34,763 bases of DNA from Azohydromonas aeria (GTDB lineage: Bacteria > Pseudomonadota > Gammaproteobacteria > Burkholderiales > Burkholderiaceae_C), in assembly GCF_009760915.1 (NCBI RefSeq), contig NZ_VIDQ01000078.1, positions 1-34,763 on the forward strand, given 5' to 3'. The position numbers were made by a program, and so were the translations under genes. The notes beneath the pieces were generated by a model. That model was not told where the DNA came from. It did no database searches and was given only the letters and a program-made list of their open reading frames with translations. Below are positions 24,958-31,826 of this stretch, piece by piece (position 1 is the stretch's first letter; each line of letters opens with the position of its first letter).

Positions 24958-25734
24958 TCAGCGCCCGCGACGTGGCTTGCGCGGCTTGCCGGCGAGGACA
25001 CGGTCGAACACCGCGTTGGGCAGCAGGCGCAGCAGCTTGGCCACCACGCCCATCTGCCACGGAACGACACGGTAACTGGCGCCGGCGTCGATGGCACGCC
25101 AGGCACGCTCGGCAAAGGCCTGCGGCGACAGCAGGAACGGCATCGGGTACGGATTGCCCCGCGTCAGCGGCGTGTCCACGTAGCCCGGGCAGATCGTGAC
25201 CACTCGCAGCCCGAACGGCCGGCAGTCACCGCGCAGGCTCTCGCAGTACGACACCACCGCCGCCTTGCTCGCGCAGTAGGCACCGTGTCCGGGCAGCCCG
25301 CGGATGGCCGCCACGCTGGCCACGCCTACCAGCGTGCCCGCGCGTCGCTCGCGCATGGCGGCAATGAACGGGTGAAAGCTCGCCGCCATGCCCAGCACGT
25401 TGGTCTCCAGCGTCTCGCGCATGACCTGCAGGTCCTCGAACTCGGCCGTGTCCATGCCGATGCTGATGCCGGCATTGGCGATGACGACGTCGGGCACGCC
25501 ATGCGCCGCGATGCAGGCCCGGCCCGCCTGGGCCATCGCCGCCACGTCGCGCACGTCGGCGCCGACCAGCGCGATGCGCCCGGCCGTGGCCGCCGGCTGC
25601 GCATCGGCCCAGGCGCGCAGCGCCTCGGTGCGCCGCGCCACCAGCACCACGCGGTCGCCCGCATCCAGAGCCCGTGCCGCCAGCGCCTGGCCGATGCCGC
25701 TGGAAGCGCCGGTGATGAAGACGAGCCGGCTCAC
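24958..25734 (-). CDS. SDR-family NAD(P)-dependent oxidoreductase
   Basis: A 258-residue classical short-chain dehydrogenase. It has the cofactor motif TGASSGIG near the N-terminus, ANAG, the catalytic serine in GVASVAAIRG, and YCASK with the catalytic Tyr and Lys, followed by PGYVDTPLTRGN. The C-terminus is basic (GKPRKPRRGR). The substrate is unknown. The GTG start at 25734 overlaps the lptC stop by 3 nt (GTGA), so it is translationally coupled to the kdsD-kdsC-lptC genes and is the last gene of that operon. A link with envelope lipid or LPS chemistry is suggested by position only. Confidence 0.9.
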   Translation of the reverse strand: MSRLVFITGASSGIGQALAARALDAGDRVVLVARRTEALRAWADAQPAATAGRIALVGADVRDVAAMAQAGRACIAAHGVPDVVIANAGISIGMDTAEFEDLQVMRETLETNVLGMAASFHPFIAAMRERRAGTLVGVASVAAIRGLPGHGAYCASKAAVVSYCESLRGDCRPFGLRVVTICPGYVDTPLTRGNPYPMPFLLSPQAFAERAWRAIDAGASYRVVPWQMGVVAKLLRLLPNAVFDRVLAGKPRKPRRGR

Positions 25735-26393
25735 CGCCGCCGTCCCGGCGGGTCGAAGCGCGCCCGGGCCGGCCCCTGGTAGCGCGCGACGCCGCTGCGG
25801 TGGTCGTAGTCCACGCCGGCGGCACGGATGTCGTTGCTGCCCTGCAACACCTGCACCGGCTGGTCGGTCTGCACCCGCTGCTCCTCGGTGAAGACGCGCA
25901 GGAACTCGCTGCGCACCTGGACCGGCGCGCCGCCGTCCGGCGCCTCGCGCACCACCTGCGCGGCGCCGAGCAACTGCACCTGCGTGCCCTTGCCGTCGCT
26001 GAGGGCGCGGCGCGCCGTGGCGCGCAGCACGCTGCCGTCCTCGCCCAGCGAGCGCAGGCGCACCTCGTCGATCTCGAAGGTGTCGGTGTCCGGGTAGTGG
26101 CGCATCTGCGTGCCCTCGATCTCCATGCGCAGCTCGCCCGTGGCCGCGAAGCGCTGCAGCCGGAAGCCCTGCATGAGGTAGTCGGGTTCGTGGCGCAGCA
26201 CCCGTTCCTGGCTGGTGGCCGGCGCGCCGGGCGTGTTCTTGACCAGCCACCAGGTGGCCAGCGCCAGCAGCGCCATCAGCAGCAGCGGCAGGTACGACAG
26301 CACCATCTCGCGCAGCCGCAGCGTCCAGGGCAGATGCACCGGGGCGCGGGGCGCGAGCGGGGCCAGCGGCGGATCGTCGTCAAGCGGCAGCAC
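25731..26393 (-). CDS. lptC: LPS export protein LptC
   Basis: LptC is the bitopic inner-membrane protein that receives LPS from LptB2FG and hands it to LptA. The 220-residue product has a proline-rich N-terminus, one membrane segment (about 32-50, LSYLPLLLMALLALATWWLV) and a periplasmic LptC domain (DYLMQGFRLQRFAATGELRM; GTQMRHYPDTDTFEIDEVRL; GVDYDHRSGVARYQG). The start GTG at 26393 is 16 nt after the kdsC stop, with AAAGG as ribosome site; it is slightly longer than typical LptC (about 190-200). It sits in the Kdo operon and apart from lptA-lptB, which are about 18 kb away on the same strand. Confidence 0.93.
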   Translation of the reverse strand: MLPLDDDPPLAPLAPRAPVHLPWTLRLREMVLSYLPLLLMALLALATWWLVKNTPGAPATSQERVLRHEPDYLMQGFRLQRFAATGELRMEIEGTQMRHYPDTDTFEIDEVRLRSLGEDGSVLRATARRALSDGKGTQVQLLGAAQVVREAPDGGAPVQVRSEFLRVFTEEQRVQTDQPVQVLQGSNDIRAAGVDYDHRSGVARYQGPARARFDPPGRRR

Positions 26394-26409
26394 GGGCAGC
26401 AGCGACCTT

Positions 26410-26982
26410 TCAGCGCGCGTCCAGCGTCATGAGATGGCCGTCGAGCAGCGCCGCGTAGCGGCCGCTGGCCACCAGCAGCAGGTCGCAGAACTCGCGCGCC
26501 GCGCCCTCCCCGCCGCGCGCGGCCGTGACATGGTGCGCGCGCGCCTTCGCCTCGGCATGCGCGTTGGCCGGCGCGCAGGCGAAGCCCGCGCGCGCCAGCA
26601 GTGGCAGGTCCGGCCAGTCGTCGCCGATCACGGCCAGCTCGTCCCAGCCGGCGCCCAGCGCGTCGAGCACGCCTTGCGCCACCGCCAGCTTGTCCTTGAC
26701 GCCGTAGAAGGCGTGCTGCAGCCCCAGGTCGGCCACGCGGCGGCGCACAGCCGTGGAGTCGCGCCCGGTGATGACCACCGGCACGATGCCGCCCTGCGCC
26801 AGCAGCTTCAGCCCCTGCCCGTCGAGCACGCTGAAGGCCTTGAACACCTCGCCCGCCTCGCTGATGTAGAGGCTGCCGTCGGTGAGCACGCCGTCCACGT
26901 CGAAGATCGCCGCGCGCATGCCCAGCCCCGGGCCCTGGGCCTTGAGCAGCAGCTCCGGCGCGAAGGTCAGTGCCGGCTGCAT
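26410..26982 (-). CDS. kdsC: 3-deoxy-D-manno-octulosonate 8-phosphate phosphatase
   Basis: KdsC removes phosphate from Kdo-8-P to give Kdo for the LPS inner core. The 190-residue protein is a C0-type HAD phosphatase with DxD nucleophile in AAIFDVDGVLTDG, the block LDGQGLKLLAQGGIVPVVITG, the lysine in YGVKDKLAVAQ and the acidic loop VIGDDWPDLPLL. Length fits the tetrameric KdsC family. The ATG at 26982 overlaps the kdsD stop by one base (TGATG), so translation is coupled. It is followed by lptC after 16 nt. Confidence 0.95.
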   Translation of the reverse strand: MQPALTFAPELLLKAQGPGLGMRAAIFDVDGVLTDGSLYISEAGEVFKAFSVLDGQGLKLLAQGGIVPVVITGRDSTAVRRRVADLGLQHAFYGVKDKLAVAQGVLDALGAGWDELAVIGDDWPDLPLLARAGFACAPANAHAEAKARAHHVTAARGGEGAAREFCDLLLVASGRYAALLDGHLMTLDAR

Positions 26983-27968
26983 CAGATGACCTTGGCCTGC
27001 ATCAGGTCGTTGCTGTTGAGCGCGCCCACCAGCTTCCCGGCCTCGTCCACGACCAGCACGCTGGTAACGCGGTGCTGCTCCATCAGGTCGGCTGCTTCCA
27101 CGGCCAGGTCGTCCTCGCACACGCGCTTCGGGTTCGGATGCATCACGTCGGCGGCGGTGAGCGAGCGCAGATCCGCGCCGCGCTCGATGAGGCGGCGCAG
27201 GTCGCCGTCGGTGAAGATGCCCAGGATCGCGCCGGCGTCGTCGGTGACGGCGGTGAAGCCCAGGCCCTTGCCCGTCATTTCGCGCAGCAGGGCGTTGAAG
27301 TCGGCCTGCGGGCTCACGCGCGGCACGGCAGCACCCGAGCGCATCAGGTCGCGCACCAGCACCAGCAGCTTGCGCCCGAGCGCGCCGCCCGGGTGCGAGC
27401 GCGCGAAGTCCTCTTCCTTGAAGCCGCGCGCGTCCAGCAGCGCCACCGCCAGCGCGTCGCCGATGGCCATCTGCGCCGTGGTGCTGGCCGTGGGCGCGAG
27501 GTTGAGCGGGCAGGCCTCGGCCTCGACGGCGCTGTCGAGCACCACGTCGGCATGGCGCGCCAGCGCCGACGTGGCCCGGCCGGTCATGGCCACCAGCGGC
27601 ACCTGCAGCCGCTTGAGCACGGGCAGGATCAGGTTGAGCTCGTCGCTCTCGCCGGAGTTCGACAGCGCCAGCACCACGTCGCCGGCGGTGACCATGCCCA
27701 GGTCGCCGTGGCCGGCCTCGGCCGGGTGCACGAACATGGCCGGCGTGCCGGTGGAGGCCAGCGTGGCGGCGATCTTGCGGCCGACGTGGCCGCTCTTGCC
27801 CATGCCCATCACCACCACGCGGCCGCGGCAGTCGAGCATCAGCCGCACGGCACGGGCGAAGCTGTCGTCGCGCTGCACGCGGTCTTTCAGCGCCAGCAGC
27901 GCGCGCGCCTCGATGTCGAAGGTTTGCGCGGCCAGGGTGAGCGCGCGTTGAGTGTCCAGGGGTTTCAC
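26982..27968 (-). CDS. kdsD: Arabinose-5-phosphate isomerase
   Basis: KdsD (KpsF/GutQ family) interconverts ribulose-5-P and arabinose-5-P, the first committed step to Kdo. The product of 328 residues equals the E. coli length. A SIS domain (about 45-180) holds VVVMGMGKSGHVGRKIAATL, VHPAEAGHGDLGM and LSNSGESDEL with the expected His residues; two CBS domains (about 210-328) follow. The GTG at 27968 (VKPLDTQRALTLAAQ) is chosen for length and N-terminal similarity; an upstream ATG in frame lies beyond the TAGAAT promoter candidate. It is the first gene of kdsD-kdsC-lptC-SDR and is divergent from the antiporter gene. Confidence 0.95.
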   Translation of the reverse strand: MKPLDTQRALTLAAQTFDIEARALLALKDRVQRDDSFARAVRLMLDCRGRVVVMGMGKSGHVGRKIAATLASTGTPAMFVHPAEAGHGDLGMVTAGDVVLALSNSGESDELNLILPVLKRLQVPLVAMTGRATSALARHADVVLDSAVEAEACPLNLAPTASTTAQMAIGDALAVALLDARGFKEEDFARSHPGGALGRKLLVLVRDLMRSGAAVPRVSPQADFNALLREMTGKGLGFTAVTDDAGAILGIFTDGDLRRLIERGADLRSLTAADVMHPNPKRVCEDDLAVEAADLMEQHRVTSVLVVDEAGKLVGALNSNDLMQAKVI

Positions 27969-27994
27969 TGCGGGGGGTCCGGATAGGATCGGCG

Positions 27995-28000
27995 ATTCTA
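27995..28000 (-). promoter_or_regulatory. Putative -10 of the kdsD operon
   Basis: TAGAAT on the minus strand. +1 would be about 27988, giving a 20-nt leader before the GTG start at 27968. No -35 consensus is seen. It lies in the 85-bp divergent region shared with the antiporter gene. Confidence 0.45.
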
Positions 28001-28053
28001 GGTTGCGACGCCCGCGTGCCCGCCGCCACGCCGCCCTCTCCTGCGCTTGTTCC

Positions 28054-30054
28054 ATGGCCTCCACGCTCGAAGTCGTCCTGCTCTATCTCGTCGCCGCGGT
28101 ACTGGGCGTGGTGCTGTGCCGCAGCATGAAGCTGCCGCCGATGCTGGGCTACCTGGCCGTGGGCGTGCTCATCGGCCCCAATGCGCTGGCGCTGGCCAAG
28201 GACAGCGCGGGCGTGAAGTACCTGGCCGAGTTCGGTGTGGTGTTCCTGATGTTCGCCATCGGGCTGGAGTTCAACCTGGGCAAGCTGCGCAGCATGCGCA
28301 CCCTGGTGTTCGGCCTCGGGCTGTCGCAGGTGGCGCTGACGATGCTCGGCGCCGTGGCGGGCAATTTCTTCTTGCAGTTCGTCTTCTCGTTCACCACGCG
28401 GCCCTGGGAGCTGCCGTGGCAGGGCGCGGTGGCGCTGGGCGGGGCGATCGCGATGTCGAGCACCGCCATCGTCGTGAAGCTCATGGCCGAGCGGCTGGAG
28501 CTGGAGAGCGAGCACGGCCGCCGCGTGCTGGGCGTGCTGCTGTTCCAGGACCTGGCCGTGGTGCCGCTGCTGGTGCTGATCCCGGCGCTGGGCAGCAGCG
28601 GCGGCGACCTGGTGCAGTCGCTGGGCCTGGCGCTGCTCAAGGCCGTGGCGCTGCTGGCGCTGCTGCTCTCCGGCGGGCAGAAGCTCATGCGCTGGTGGCT
28701 GACGCTGGTGGCGCGGCGCAAGAGCGAGGAGCTGTTCGTGCTCAACGTGCTGCTGGTGACGCTGGGCCTTGCCTGGCTCACCGAGCACGCCGGGCTGTCG
28801 CTGGCGCTGGGCGCGTTCCTGGCCGGCATGCTCATCGCCGAGACCGAGTACCGCCACCAGGTGGAAAGCGACATCCGCCCCTTCCACGACGTGCTGCTGG
28901 GCCTGTTCTTCATCACCATCGGCATGAAGCTCGACGGCCGCCCGATGCTCACGCAGTGGCCGCTGGTGCTGATGCTGACCACGCTGCCGCTGCTGGCCAA
29001 GTTCGTGCTGGTGGCGGCGCTGGCGCGCATCTTCCGCGCGCCGCCGGGGGTGGCGCTGCGCACCGGCCTGTACCTGGCGCAGGCCGGCGAGTTCGGCTTC
29101 GTGCTGCTGACGCTGAGCAGCCAGCACGGGCTGATCGACCCGAAGTGGGTCAGCCCGGTGCTGGCCAGCATGGTGCTGTCGATGCTGGCCACGCCCTTCG
29201 TGATCATGCACGCCGACCGCCTGGTGATGCGCTTCTCCGCGACCGACTGGATGCTGCAGTCGGTGCAGCTGACCACCATCGCCAAGAAGTCCATGCGCAA
29301 CGAGGCGCACGTGATCATCTGCGGCTACGGCCGCAGCGGCCAGGCGCTGGCGCGGTTGCTGGAGGCGGAGAAGGTGCCCTACATGGCGCTGGACCTGGAC
29401 CCCGACCGCGTGCGCCAGGCGGCCGCCGCCGGCCAGAGCGTGGTCTTCGGCGACGCGGCGCGGCTGCGCAGCCTCATGGCCGCGGGCCTGGCGCGGGCCA
29501 GCGCCGTGGTGGTGAGCTACCACGACACGCCCTCGGCCCTGAAGGTGCTGCACCTGGTGCAGGAGCACGCGCCGCACGTGCCCGTGGTGGTGCGCACGGT
29601 GGACGACGCCGACCTGGAGAAGCTGCGCGCCGCCGGCGCCACCGAGGTGGTGCCCGAGGCGCTGGAGGGTTCGCTGATGCTGGCCAGCCACGCGCTGGCG
29701 CTGGCCGGCGTGCCGGTGCGCCGCGTCATCCGCATCGCGCGCGACGCGCGCGACGCCCGCTACGGGCTGCTGCGCGGCCATTTCCACGGCGCCGACGACG
29801 ACCAGACGCTGGAGGAGCGCCAGCAGGCGCGGCTGGCCACGGTGAGCCTGCCGGCGGCCGCCGGCAGCGTCGAGCAGCCGCTGGGCGACCTGGCGCTGCA
29901 CGCGCTGGGCGTGCGCATCCTGTCGGTGCGCCGCGCCGCCGGCCAGGTGGTGCCGGCCAGCGACGCGACCGTGCTGCACCCCGGAGACACGCTGGTGCTC
30001 TCCGGCGTGCCCGAGGCGCTGGCGCTGGCCGAGGACAAGTTGCTGCGCGGCTGA
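28054..30054 (+). CDS. CPA2 monovalent cation:proton antiporter with RCK domains (KefB/KefC type)
   Basis: A 666-residue protein. Residues about 1-390 form the Na+/H+ exchanger membrane domain with about 12 segments (KLPPMLGYLAVGVLIGPNAL; AIAMSSTAIVVKLMAERLEL; HDVLLGLFFITIGM). Residues about 415-530 are an RCK/TrkA-N domain with GYGRSGQALARLL, which binds a nucleotide, and about 570-660 an RCK-C/TrkA-C domain (HPGDTLVLSGVPEAL). KefB/C are glutathione-gated K+ efflux systems protecting from electrophiles, but CPA2 members also include Na+ and K+ exchangers, so substrate and gating are not assigned. The ATG at 28054 starts just before the first membrane segment. The Nudix gene follows after 30 nt. 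Confidence 0.92.
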   Translation: MASTLEVVLLYLVAAVLGVVLCRSMKLPPMLGYLAVGVLIGPNALALAKDSAGVKYLAEFGVVFLMFAIGLEFNLGKLRSMRTLVFGLGLSQVALTMLGAVAGNFFLQFVFSFTTRPWELPWQGAVALGGAIAMSSTAIVVKLMAERLELESEHGRRVLGVLLFQDLAVVPLLVLIPALGSSGGDLVQSLGLALLKAVALLALLLSGGQKLMRWWLTLVARRKSEELFVLNVLLVTLGLAWLTEHAGLSLALGAFLAGMLIAETEYRHQVESDIRPFHDVLLGLFFITIGMKLDGRPMLTQWPLVLMLTTLPLLAKFVLVAALARIFRAPPGVALRTGLYLAQAGEFGFVLLTLSSQHGLIDPKWVSPVLASMVLSMLATPFVIMHADRLVMRFSATDWMLQSVQLTTIAKKSMRNEAHVIICGYGRSGQALARLLEAEKVPYMALDLDPDRVRQAAAAGQSVVFGDAARLRSLMAAGLARASAVVVSYHDTPSALKVLHLVQEHAPHVPVVVRTVDDADLEKLRAAGATEVVPEALEGSLMLASHALALAGVPVRRVIRIARDARDARYGLLRGHFHGADDDQTLEERQQARLATVSLPAAAGSVEQPLGDLALHALGVRILSVRRAAGQVVPASDATVLHPGDTLVLSGVPEALALAEDKLLRG

Positions 30055-30084
30055 CCCTGCGCAACAAACCGGAAGTCGTTCGCG

Positions 30085-30729
30085 GTGTCCACTTCTCCCG
30101 AGTTCCACCCGCGCCGCGACGAGGCCGGCCACCGCGTGGCACTGCACTGCCCAAGCACGCCCACCGCGCCCGGCACCTGGCTCGATCCGGAGGCGGCGGC
30201 CAGCGTCGTGCCCGACGGCGCGTTGCCGGTGGACACGCTGCACGGCGTGGCGCTCGCGCCCGCCACGGCGCTGCCCACGGACGTGGCTGGCTGGGAAGCG
30301 CTGGCCGCGGCCGCGCCGGTGTTCGACGAGCCGCCCTACCCGGCCGTCGCAAGCCTGAAAGCCGCCGCCGGCGTGGTGATCGAGGAGGCCGACGGCCGCC
30401 TCTGGCTGGTGTCGCCCAGCAATGCCTTCGGCGGTTACGTGAACACCTTCCCCAAGGGCCGGCAGGACCCGGGCCTGTCGCTGCGCGCCACCGCGGTGAA
30501 GGAAGCGCTGGAGGAGGCCGGGCTGCTGGTGCAACTGCAGGACTTCCTGCTGGATTGCCGGCGCACGCAGACGCTCACGCGCTACTACCGCGCCCGCCGC
30601 ATCGGTGGCCACCCGGGCGCGATGGGCTGGGAGTCGCAGGCGGTGCACCTGGTGCCGCGCGCGCGGCTGGCGGACTTCCTCGCGAACCCGAGCGACGCGC
30701 CGCTGCGGCGGCTGCTGGCCGGGGGCTGA
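30085..30729 (+). CDS. Nudix hydrolase-fold protein with atypical Nudix box
   Basis: A 214-residue protein with a Nudix fold in the second half (about 90-200). The box reads G125-x5-L131-x7-K139-E140-A-L-E143-E144-A-G146-L: the metal-binding E140, E143 and E144 and the glycines are kept, but the first conserved Glu is Leu and the Arg is Lys. It may still hydrolyse a nucleoside-diphosphate-X compound with altered preference. The first 90 residues match no domain I recognise. The GTG at 30085 (MSTSPEFHP) has GGAAG upstream, and the gene lies 30 nt after the antiporter gene, so they are likely co-transcribed. An inverted repeat ACACGGC/GCCGTGT (30741-30777) follows without a T-run. Confidence 0.85.
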   Translation: MSTSPEFHPRRDEAGHRVALHCPSTPTAPGTWLDPEAAASVVPDGALPVDTLHGVALAPATALPTDVAGWEALAAAAPVFDEPPYPAVASLKAAAGVVIEEADGRLWLVSPSNAFGGYVNTFPKGRQDPGLSLRATAVKEALEEAGLLVQLQDFLLDCRRTQTLTRYYRARRIGGHPGAMGWESQAVHLVPRARLADFLANPSDAPLRRLLAGG

Positions 30730-30797
30730 AAGCCTCCCCCACACGGCGGCGTTGCCAGGCGCCGCGCCCAGCCGTGTCCGCCGCAAATGAATAAAGC

Positions 30798-30984
30798 TGT
30801 GGAGATTGACTTGAACAACTCCGGCTTGTGCACAGGCCGGGCCGCTGAGCCGAAGTTGTTGTCTGTAGGCCGACCTTCAAAACGGGCCTCCGCCCACAGG
30901 CTTGTGCGCACGCCAAGCGGTTGACAACTTTGGGAATAAGTCAGTTATCCACAGGCGAGGACCGGGCCTACTACGACGACTACC
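30798..30984. other. Origin-like element: DnaA boxes, GC-rich spacer, DnaA-trio-like triplets
   Basis: A perfect DnaA box TTATCCACA lies at 30945-30953. One-mismatch boxes are TTGTGCACA (30826-30834) and TTATTCCCA on the minus strand (30931-30939); two-mismatch candidates are at 30798-30806 (minus) and 30902-30910. Fourteen GC-rich bases after the perfect box comes CTACTACGACGACTACC (30968-30984), in which three of five triplets are CTA, the complement of the DnaA-trio 3'-GAT-5', followed by TTGAAATCC. Box, GC spacer, trio is the order of the known bacterial origin unwinding system. mnmE-yidC beside it belongs to the block usually next to dnaA. dnaA itself is not in the window. Confidence 0.55.
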
Positions 30985-31021
30985 TTGAAATCCTTGTATT
31001 GGGAGGGAAGAACTAACCCGC

Positions 31022-31118
31022 GAGGCGACCGGCGATCAGGGCCGGGAGGCCCGGCGGGATCGAGACGGCGTTTCAAGGATGTCTGACACATCCGGGCTTT
31101 GAGGCGACCAGCGGTCAA
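31022..31118 (+). repeat. Direct repeat, 18 bp, two copies 79 bp apart
   Basis: GAGGCGACCGGCGATCAG at 31022-31039 and GAGGCGACCAGCGGTCAA at 31101-31118 agree at 15 of 18 positions. The 61 bp between them include the hairpin GGATGT-CTGAC-ACATCC. Role unknown. Confidence 0.5.
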
Positions 31119-31366
31119 ATGTTTTGAATGGTGGTCATGATGATTGAAGGATGCTGCCGGCGCTTCAAATTCGGGTCGTGCCACGCGGTGTGACGCCATG
31201 GCGGGTCGCCCGGGAACGTGGGGTTTTGCACTTGGGGGAAGTCACGGAAGGCACCCTGGACCGGCCGGTTGGCTCACTACGCCCTGATCCCTGCCAAGCG
31301 ACAGGCTGTCCGAGGGAAGTACGGCTCCTGGCATCCCGCCAGCCACGACGCTCCGCACCCCGATCC

Positions 31367-31489
31367 GTCATTCCGGCGAAAGCCGGAATCCACGTGCGCC
31401 GATACGGTGCAAAGGCCGACGCCGGCACGTGCGTGCACTGACCAGCGAGACATCGCAGCACGCGTGGATTCGGTTTTCGCCGGAATGAC
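31367..31489. repeat. Inverted REP pair (BIME-like), 123 bp
   Basis: The left end (31367-31394) begins GTCATTCCGGCGAAAGCCGG and ends AATCCACG. The right end (31463-31489) is its inverted copy, ending TTCGCCGGAATGAC, with one deleted base and one substitution. Each end is itself a short hairpin around GCGAAAGC. The GTCATTCC-GGCGAAAGCC-GGAATCCA type is a very common proteobacterial intergenic repeat. Confidence 0.8.
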
Positions 31490-31525
31490 GAGGCAGGAAG
31501 CGTGACACCCGTGCCATCGAGCTTT

Positions 31526-31740
31526 TAATTTTCAGGCAGTATCCGAATACGTATTCAAAAAAATTGCCTCGAATTTCGGAAAATATTAAGCGCGCCTTGA
31601 AATTTTCATCATCGTCTTGATAAGCATATGATGGCGGACCGCTTCCTGTGGCTTGGCCCACACTTTTGAAGAATATGATTTGATTTCTATCGATTTATAT
31701 TGATCATCTTCGATAAATCGAGCGTGCCCCGATTGGGAAA
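31526..31740. other. AT-rich island with palindromes
   Basis: This stretch is clearly AT-rich in an otherwise very GC-rich window. It contains the perfect 12-bp palindrome GAATACGTATTC (31545-31556) and a 9-bp perfect inverted repeat TCGATTTAT / ATAAATCGA (31690-31698, 31713-31721) around TGATCA. No convincing gene is present. It could be foreign DNA, a protein-binding region or readily melted DNA near the origin-like element. Confidence 0.5.
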
Positions 31741-31741
31741 T

Positions 31742-31779
31742 AAAAAAGGCATCCTGCCGGAGTCCCGGCGGATGCTTTT
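31742..31779. terminator. Terminator of mnmE (possibly bidirectional)
   Basis: On the minus strand GCATCC-GCCGG-GACT-CCGGC-A-GGATGC forms an 11-bp stem with one bulged A, followed by C then TTTTTT. On the plus strand the same stem is followed by TTTT. It lies about 50 nt after the mnmE stop. Confidence 0.88.
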
Positions 31780-31826
31780 CCTTGATGGGGGTGGGAAATG
31801 AAAGGTATTCCGGCGCTTTCTGCTCC

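Larger units (their letters stand above)
30730..31826. other. 1.1-kb gene-free region between the Nudix gene and mnmE
   Basis: No open frame here resembles a protein and base composition changes along the stretch. It holds, in order, a hairpin after the Nudix gene, an origin-like cluster (30798-30984), an 18-bp direct repeat (31022/31101) with a hairpin GGATGT-CTGAC-ACATCC between its copies, an inverted REP pair (31367-31489), an AT-rich island with palindromes (about 31526-31740) and the mnmE terminator. No tRNA or known small RNA was recognised. Confidence 0.7.

Noticed and set aside
26410..30786. A minus-strand open frame of 1458 codons spanning kdsC and running antisense to the antiporter and Nudix genes
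   Set aside because: Only its last 190 codons are a real gene (kdsC). The rest is a His/Gln/Arg-rich antisense shadow caused by high GC third positions, with no recognisable domain.
30921..30950. TTGACA at 30921-30926 as a promoter for a dnaA-like gene
   Set aside because: No good -10 lies 16-18 bp downstream and no gene follows; it may be a relic of an origin/dnaA promoter region but this cannot be shown.
31368..31661. Short minus-strand open frame across the REP pair and AT-rich island (97 codons)
   Set aside because: Part of its product is just the translated REP unit (RHSGENRIH type), a familiar artefact; no ribosome site or similarity.
31586..31826. Open frame continuing past the mnmE stop in another frame
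   Set aside because: It runs through the mnmE terminator and AT-rich region and has no start of its own apart from shadow sequence inside mnmE.
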